Source of the DNA: Christensenella sp. UBA4675 | GTDB taxonomy: Bacteria > Bacillota > Clostridia > Christensenellales > Borkfalkiaceae | Reading direction: 5' to 3' | Length of the DNA stretch: 64,000 nucleotides | Assembly (NCBI GenBank): GCA_002405165.1 | Contig: DHLF01000008.1 | Location: forward strand, 1 to 64,000 | Part shown: positions 59,774-64,000 of the stretch, piece after piece | How positions within the stretch are numbered: the first letter of the stretch is position 1 | Layout: each line of letters starts with the position of its first letter | The notes under the pieces: generated by a model | Databases searched by the model: none | Told to the model about the DNA's origin: nothing | Seen by the model: only the letters and a program-made list of their open reading frames with translations | Made by a program: the position numbers and the translations under genes

Positions 59774-60171
59774 AAAAGAGTTTATGTAGAGTTTTTTTGA
59801 TGACAATGTTTATTGTTTTAACGTTTTTAACTGTGTCGGCAATTAAAAACGTAGTTAAGGTAGAAAGGGTAAACGCGGAGAGCGTTGCCGTAGAAGCGGT
59901 AGGAGCGGACGGAGAATCGACTACGCAAACGGATAGCGGAAACAGCGTAAAAGGTAAAAAAGCGATAGGCGCGTCCGTCGCGATAGGTTTAACCGCAGGC
60001 GCGGGCGCGATAGGAATGGGAATAGCCATTGCCAAAGCGTCCGAAGGAATATCGCGTCAGCCGGAAGCGGACGGCAAAATTCGTTCTAGTTTAATGCTTG
60101 GATTGGTATTTATCGAAACGGCGATAATATATGCTTTAATAGTGGCGATTTTAATAATATTCGTCTTATAG
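59770..60171 (+). CDS. atpE: F1Fo ATP synthase subunit c with N-terminal extension
   Basis: The 133-residue protein is longer than the usual 75-90. Residues 1-25 look like a signal peptide, about 26-62 are a polar Ser/Gly/Thr stretch, and 63-133 are the normal helical hairpin with the polar loop (SRQPEADGK) and the ion-binding Glu116 in LVFIETAIIY. At the place of the Gln that binds Na+ in sodium-type rings there is Met83 (IGMGIAIAKA), so a proton-translocating ring is more likely. The extension may be cleaved, as in other c subunits with leader sequences. Confidence 0.88.
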   Translation: MKKSLCRVFLMTMFIVLTFLTVSAIKNVVKVERVNAESVAVEAVGADGESTTQTDSGNSVKGKKAIGASVAIGLTAGAGAIGMGIAIAKASEGISRQPEADGKIRSSLMLGLVFIETAIIYALIVAILIIFVL

Positions 60172-60179
60172 GTGGACTT

Positions 60180-60680
60180 ATGAACTTACCGCTTAACATA
60201 GATTTTAGGCAAATTCTTTTACATCTTTTAAATTTTTTGATACTTTTTGCCGTGCTTTATTTTTTGCTTTACGTGCCGATAAAAAAGTTTATGCAAAAAA
60301 GAAAAGAATATTTTGAAAATCAAAATAAAGAAATAAAAGAGAAAAAAGAACAAGCCGACTTAAAAGAAAAAGAATATTTGGAAAAAATGAAAAGCGTGGA
60401 AAGTCGGGCGGAAGAAGAATATCGTTTAAAAGTTGAGGAAGGGGAAAAAGAAAAAGAAAGGATAATAAATCAAGCCCTGCAACAAAAAAGCGAGATTTTA
60501 GCGGAAGCCGAAAAAAGCGCGAACGATATAAAAAATCAAGCCGTATATAAAGCAAACAAAGAAATTGTGGAGATGGCGATAAAAACCGTAGAAGAAAAAA
60601 TATCGTCAAAAGAAGACGGTTCTTTTTACGATGATTTTTTAAAGGTTGCTAACGCCGAAAACGATGATGAAAAACGATGA
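60180..60680 (+). CDS. atpF: F1Fo ATP synthase subunit b
   Basis: The 166-residue protein has one N-terminal membrane helix (about residues 10-30) and a long charged coiled coil (about 35-150), the normal peripheral-stalk subunit. It ends in AENDDEKR with no additional domain, so it is not fused to delta as in mycobacteria. The ribosome site AGGTGG lies just before the ATG. Its last codons overlap the start of the alpha-subunit gene. Confidence 0.9.
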   Translation: MNLPLNIDFRQILLHLLNFLILFAVLYFLLYVPIKKFMQKRKEYFENQNKEIKEKKEQADLKEKEYLEKMKSVESRAEEEYRLKVEEGEKEKERIINQALQQKSEILAEAEKSANDIKNQAVYKANKEIVEMAIKTVEEKISSKEDGSFYDDFLKVANAENDDEKR

Positions 60681-62403
60681 TAAAACGATAATAGCGGAAC
60701 TTATTTCTTCCGTAATGCCAAATCAAAAACAGCTTGACGGAATAGAAAATTTTTTGCGTAAAAAATATTCGGGAAACGTAAAGCTAATTACGAAAAAAAA
60801 CGATGATTTTCACGGTGGATTTAGGCTGATAGTCGGAAACGACGTTTACGATTGGAACAATTTAAGCAAGGTTTCTCAGTTAAAAACCGAACTTGAAAAA
60901 ATAGATAATCGGCAAAACGTAGTTTCTTTAATTAAAAACGCGTTTGAAAGCTTTACGCCTTATTTAAACGTTAAAAAAATAGGAATAGTTCAATCCGTTA
61001 GCGACGGAGTTGTAAAAGTTAAGGGTTTAAAAGGTGTGTTTTACGGTGAAATTTTAGCTTTTCCCGACGGGACTAAGGGAATAGTTCAAAACTTATACGA
61101 CGACTATGCCGATTGCATATTATTCTACGACGGGAGCGTTAAAGCGGGCGACGAAGTTTTTAGAACCGAAAAATACGCAGGCGTTGGAGTAAGCGAAAAA
61201 ATTTTAGGTAGAGTCGTAAACGCATTGGGAACTTGCATAGACGGAGAAAAACCGTTTGTAGCCGATAAGTTTATGTTCGTAGAAAATTCCGCCCCGTCCA
61301 TAATAGATAGAAGTAGCGTTAACAGACCTTTAAAAACGGGAATTTTAGCGATAGATTCTATGTTTCCTATCGGAAAGGGACAAAGAGAGCTTATAATCGG
61401 TGATAGACAAACGGGAAAAACGACCATTGCGATAGACGCTATTTTAAATCAAAAAGGAAAAGACGTAATTTGCATATATTGCGCGATAGGGCAAAAAGCG
61501 GGAACGGTTGCAAAAACCGTAAATCTACTTAAAAACAAAGGGGCGATGAAATATACCGCAGTCGTTCTTGCGGGAGCGGGGGAAAGCGCGTCTATGCAAT
61601 ATATAGCCCCATATTCCGCTTGCGCGATAGGCGAGTATTTTATGGAACAGGGTAAAGACGTTTTAATCGTTTACGACGATTTATCCAAACACGCCGTGGC
61701 TTATAGAGCGTTAAGCTTGTTACTCGGTAGAAGTCCCGGTAGAGAAGCGTACCCGGGCGACGTATTTTATTTGCATTCCCGTTTGTTAGAGCGTTCCGCT
61801 CAGTTAAGCGCTAAAATGGGCGGTGGAAGTATGACGGCGTTGCCGATAGTAGAAACTCAGGCAGGCGACGTTTCGGCTTACGTTCCGACGAATATAATTT
61901 CAATAACCGACGGTCAAATTTTCTTAGAAAACGAGCTGTTTTTGTCGGGACAAAGACCTGCCGTAAACGTAGGATTATCCGTTTCGAGAGTTGGCGGGGA
62001 CGCTCAAACCAAAGCTATGAAAAAGGCTACGGGAACTTTAAGATTAGAGCTTGCGCAGTTTAGAGAAATGAAAATGTTTACGCAATTTTCAAGCGATTTA
62101 GACGACGGCGTAAGAAATCAACTCAAACACGGGGAGAGATTGCTTGCAATTTTAAGGCAAAACAATTCTTCGCCTATGGAAGAGTGGAGAGAAGTAATAT
62201 TTTTACTACTTGCTTTAAATAAAATTCTCGACCTCGTTCCGAGAGCTTTGGTAAGAAGCGAAGCAGATAAGTTTTGCAATGATTTTATAACGGAGAAAAA
62301 CGACGTAGCGGAGAGAATAAATCAAGGTTTTTTATCCGAAGAAGATAAAAACTTAATTTTAGAGCTTGCAAAAAAATACTTTTACAAGGGTAAATACGCA
62401 TAG
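60664..62403 (+). CDS. atpA: F1Fo ATP synthase subunit alpha with fused C-terminal domain of subunit delta
   Basis: The protein has 579 residues from the ATG at 60664; usual alpha subunits have about 500-510. From about residue 86 (NVVSLIKNAFESFTPYLNVK) it is a normal alpha: GDRQTGKTTIAIDA P-loop, the GAGESASMQYIAPYSACAIG segment and SVSRVGGDAQTKAMK. The extra N-terminal 80 residues read AELISSVMPNQKQLDGIENF and then KKYSGNVKLITKKNDDFHGG and FRLIVGNDVYDWNNLSKVSQ, which is the C-terminal domain of subunit delta/OSCP (Gly-Gly, then I/V-G-x-x-V-x-D). Delta's N-terminal domain is absent, and no separate delta gene exists between b and alpha. The start overlaps the end of the b gene with no clear ribosome site, so it is coupled. 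Confidence 0.9.
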   Translation: MMKNDDKTIIAELISSVMPNQKQLDGIENFLRKKYSGNVKLITKKNDDFHGGFRLIVGNDVYDWNNLSKVSQLKTELEKIDNRQNVVSLIKNAFESFTPYLNVKKIGIVQSVSDGVVKVKGLKGVFYGEILAFPDGTKGIVQNLYDDYADCILFYDGSVKAGDEVFRTEKYAGVGVSEKILGRVVNALGTCIDGEKPFVADKFMFVENSAPSIIDRSSVNRPLKTGILAIDSMFPIGKGQRELIIGDRQTGKTTIAIDAILNQKGKDVICIYCAIGQKAGTVAKTVNLLKNKGAMKYTAVVLAGAGESASMQYIAPYSACAIGEYFMEQGKDVLIVYDDLSKHAVAYRALSLLLGRSPGREAYPGDVFYLHSRLLERSAQLSAKMGGGSMTALPIVETQAGDVSAYVPTNIISITDGQIFLENELFLSGQRPAVNVGLSVSRVGGDAQTKAMKKATGTLRLELAQFREMKMFTQFSSDLDDGVRNQLKHGERLLAILRQNNSSPMEEWREVIFLLLALNKILDLVPRALVRSEADKFCNDFITEKNDVAERINQGFLSEEDKNLILELAKKYFYKGKYA

Positions 62404-62488
62404 GATAAGTGAAACAAAAAACACGCAGTTAAAAAGTTGTAAAACGCCAACGCTATTTATATATTTTTCGTAAAATAAAAGGGTAAAT

Positions 62489-63373
62489 ATGTCTAGGATA
62501 AACGAAATAAAAAATAGAATATCCGCAGTTAAAGAGTTACAAAAAATAACCAACGCTACTTATTTAATATCTTCCGTCAAGGTAAAAAAGGCGCAGGAAG
62601 ATTTGCTTAAAACCAAGCCTTATTTTACCCAAATTTCAGATGAGATAAAGCGAATTTTCAAAACGGTAGAAAACGTTGAGAGTAAATATTTTTATTCTTC
62701 GGAAGAAACGGTGCAAAACGGAACTTACGGATATTTGGTTATTACTGCGGATAAAGGGCTTGCGGGGGCGTACAATCATAACGTTATAAAAAACGTTGAA
62801 AACGCCTTTGAAAAACACGGCTCGAACAAGCTTTTCGTGGTGGGAGATTTTGGCAGAAGCTATTTTATTTCTCATAAATTCTGCGTAGATTCTACCTTTA
62901 TTTACAACGCTCAAAGGCCGACGCTCGGTAGGGCAAGAAAGATAGCTTACGAACTTATAGACCGCTTTTTAAGCGGAGAAATATCAAAATTATTCGTTAC
63001 GTATACGGATTTTACAAACAATAAATTAACGGTAAAAACGGAAAGACTATTACCGCTACACAGCGGAAATTTTATAGACGCAAAAGCGAAAGGTTTATTG
63101 TCGTTCGAGTTTGACCCTTCTCCCGAAAAGGTTTTGGAAAATATCGTTCCGAGTTGCGTTACGGGTTATATTTATAGCGCGCTTGTAGATAGCTTTTGTT
63201 CGGAGCAAAACGCTAGAATGATGGCGACCTATTCGGCTTGCGATAACGCTCAAAACGTGCTGGACGAATTAAAAAGGGAGTATAACCGCATAAGACAGGG
63301 TGAAATTACAAGACAAATTACGGAAGTGGCTTCTGGGGCGAAAAGCGTTTCCGTTAAAGAGAAAACGGAGTAA
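62489..63373 (+). CDS. atpG: F1Fo ATP synthase subunit gamma
   Basis: The 294-residue protein has the N-terminal coiled-coil helix (INEIKNRISAVKELQKITNA), a central domain with YLVITADKGLAGAYNHNV, and the C-terminal helix (SEQNARMMATYSACDNAQNV, then LDELKREYNRIRQGEITRQI), as in all gamma subunits. It is the rotating central shaft. AAAGGG precedes the ATG. A gap of 85 bases separates it from alpha; I see nothing specific in it. Confidence 0.93.
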   Translation: MSRINEIKNRISAVKELQKITNATYLISSVKVKKAQEDLLKTKPYFTQISDEIKRIFKTVENVESKYFYSSEETVQNGTYGYLVITADKGLAGAYNHNVIKNVENAFEKHGSNKLFVVGDFGRSYFISHKFCVDSTFIYNAQRPTLGRARKIAYELIDRFLSGEISKLFVTYTDFTNNKLTVKTERLLPLHSGNFIDAKAKGLLSFEFDPSPEKVLENIVPSCVTGYIYSALVDSFCSEQNARMMATYSACDNAQNVLDELKREYNRIRQGEITRQITEVASGAKSVSVKEKTE

Positions 63374-63375
63374 TT

Positions 63376-64000
63376 ATGGCAGGATATATTTGTAGGATTT
63401 CAGGTTCGGTTACGGACGTTAAATTTAAAGACGAAAATTTACCGAAAATAAAAGAAGCTTTAAAAGTGGAAATAAACGGCAAAGAAAAAGTTATGGAAGT
63501 CGCGGGACACGTTTCGTGCGATACGGCCAGATGCATTATGCTTTCGGAAAGCGAAGGATTGTTCGTCGGGGCAAAAGTCATAGCTACGGGCGCGCCCGTA
63601 TCGGTGCCTGTCGGGGAAAAAGTTTTAGGTAGAATGTTTAACGTTTTGGGACAAACGATAGACGGCGGAGAAGAAATCGAAAATTGCGAAAAAAGAAGTA
63701 TCCACGCCGAACCGCCTTCTTTTAGCGAACAAACCCCCGCTTTTGAAGTTTTGGAAACGGGAATAAAAGTAATAGATTTATTAGAGCCTTATTTAAAAGG
63801 CGGTAAAATAGGATTGTTCGGCGGGGCGGGAGTAGGTAAAACCGTTTTAATACAAGAGTTAATTCATTCCGTAGTAAACGAAAAAGGAGGATATTCCGTT
63901 TTTACGGGTGTAGGCGAGCGTTCGAGAGAGGGTAACGACTTGTTTGAAGAATTAAAACAAAGCGGAGTGTTCGGTAAAACGGCTTTGGTGTTCGGACAAA
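63376..64000 (+). CDS. atpD: F1Fo ATP synthase subunit beta (partial, runs off the window)
   Basis: The first 208 codons are present. They show the N-terminal beta barrel (GYICRISGSVTDVKF), the VPVGEKVLGRMFNVLGQTID segment and the catalytic P-loop GGAGVGKTVLIQEL followed by GVGERSREGNDLFEEL. This is the catalytic ATP-synthesising subunit. It follows gamma after two bases with CGGAG upstream. Subunit epsilon is expected just beyond the window. Confidence 0.95.
   Translation, partial: MAGYICRISGSVTDVKFKDENLPKIKEALKVEINGKEKVMEVAGHVSCDTARCIMLSESEGLFVGAKVIATGAPVSVPVGEKVLGRMFNVLGQTIDGGEEIENCEKRSIHAEPPSFSEQTPAFEVLETGIKVIDLLEPYLKGGKIGLFGGAGVGKTVLIQELIHSVVNEKGGYSVFTGVGERSREGNDLFEELKQSGVFGKTALVFGQ

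Noticed and set aside
1..64000. CRISPR arrays, tRNA and rRNA genes
   Set aside because: I saw no regularly spaced repeats of CRISPR type, no cloverleaf with a conserved TTCGA arm and no rRNA-like sequence.

Overview
The window looks like a chromosomal piece of an anaerobic, low-GC Firmicute of the class Clostridia. The evidence is: AT-rich DNA with consensus TTGACA-17-TATAAT promoters, strong AGGAGG-type ribosome sites, pyruvate:ferredoxin oxidoreductase beside pyruvate,phosphate dikinase, AddAB instead of RecBCD, an RsgI-type sigma/anti-sigma unit, and a SCIFF ranthipeptide with its radical-SAM maturase, a pair essentially confined to Clostridia. I saw no rRNA, tRNA or CRISPR array.

Layout. 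1-12.6 kb is core chromosome: the end of a C-terminally anchored surface protein, an ECF sigma factor with two RsgI-domain proteins, an inositol-phosphatase family enzyme, nifJ, a vWA-like protein and ppdK. 12.6-37.7 kb is a composite mobile region. The last codons of ppdK are repeated at its far end (12588-12611 and 37667-37690, 20 of 24 bases identical, all four mismatches at third codon positions), so about 25 kb appears to have integrated into the 3' end of ppdK. Its left part (12.8-20.8 kb) is a mobilizable module: HTH proteins, a hairpin-rich oriT-like region, MobC with an apparent AUA start, a MOBP-type relaxase overlapped by a coiled-coil membrane protein, an IS30-family insertion, TnpV and a large serine recombinase. 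Its right part is cargo: an AbiE toxin-antitoxin pair, then an eight-gene, tightly coupled defence-like operon (C5 methyltransferase, Z1 ATPase, GHKL/MutL-like ATPase, two unknown proteins, a PD-(D/E)XK protein, a phospholipase-D/helicase/DUF3427 protein and Vsr, with a decayed Nudix gene after it), a broken peroxiredoxin gene and a MATE exporter.

37.8-64 kb is core chromosome again: a lipoprotein, addB-addA, a collagen-like glycerophosphodiesterase lipoprotein, the SCIFF peptide, its maturase and a PLP decarboxylase on the minus strand, an operon of HAD phosphatases, transporters and a glycosyltransferase interrupted by an 11-G tract, a TetR-controlled ABC exporter, and the start of the F1Fo ATP synthase operon.

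The most unusual items are: (1) the ATP synthase alpha subunit carries the C-terminal domain of the delta subunit fused to its N-terminus, and no separate delta gene lies between b and alpha; (2) the Z1/GHKL/PD-(D/E)XK/methyltransferase/Vsr operon, which resembles the Mza-type defence loci but has a PLD-helicase in place of an AIPR protein and two unassigned proteins; (3) the poly-G tract in the glycosyltransferase, which suggests phase variation or a sequencing error; and (4) the integration into the 3' end of ppdK.
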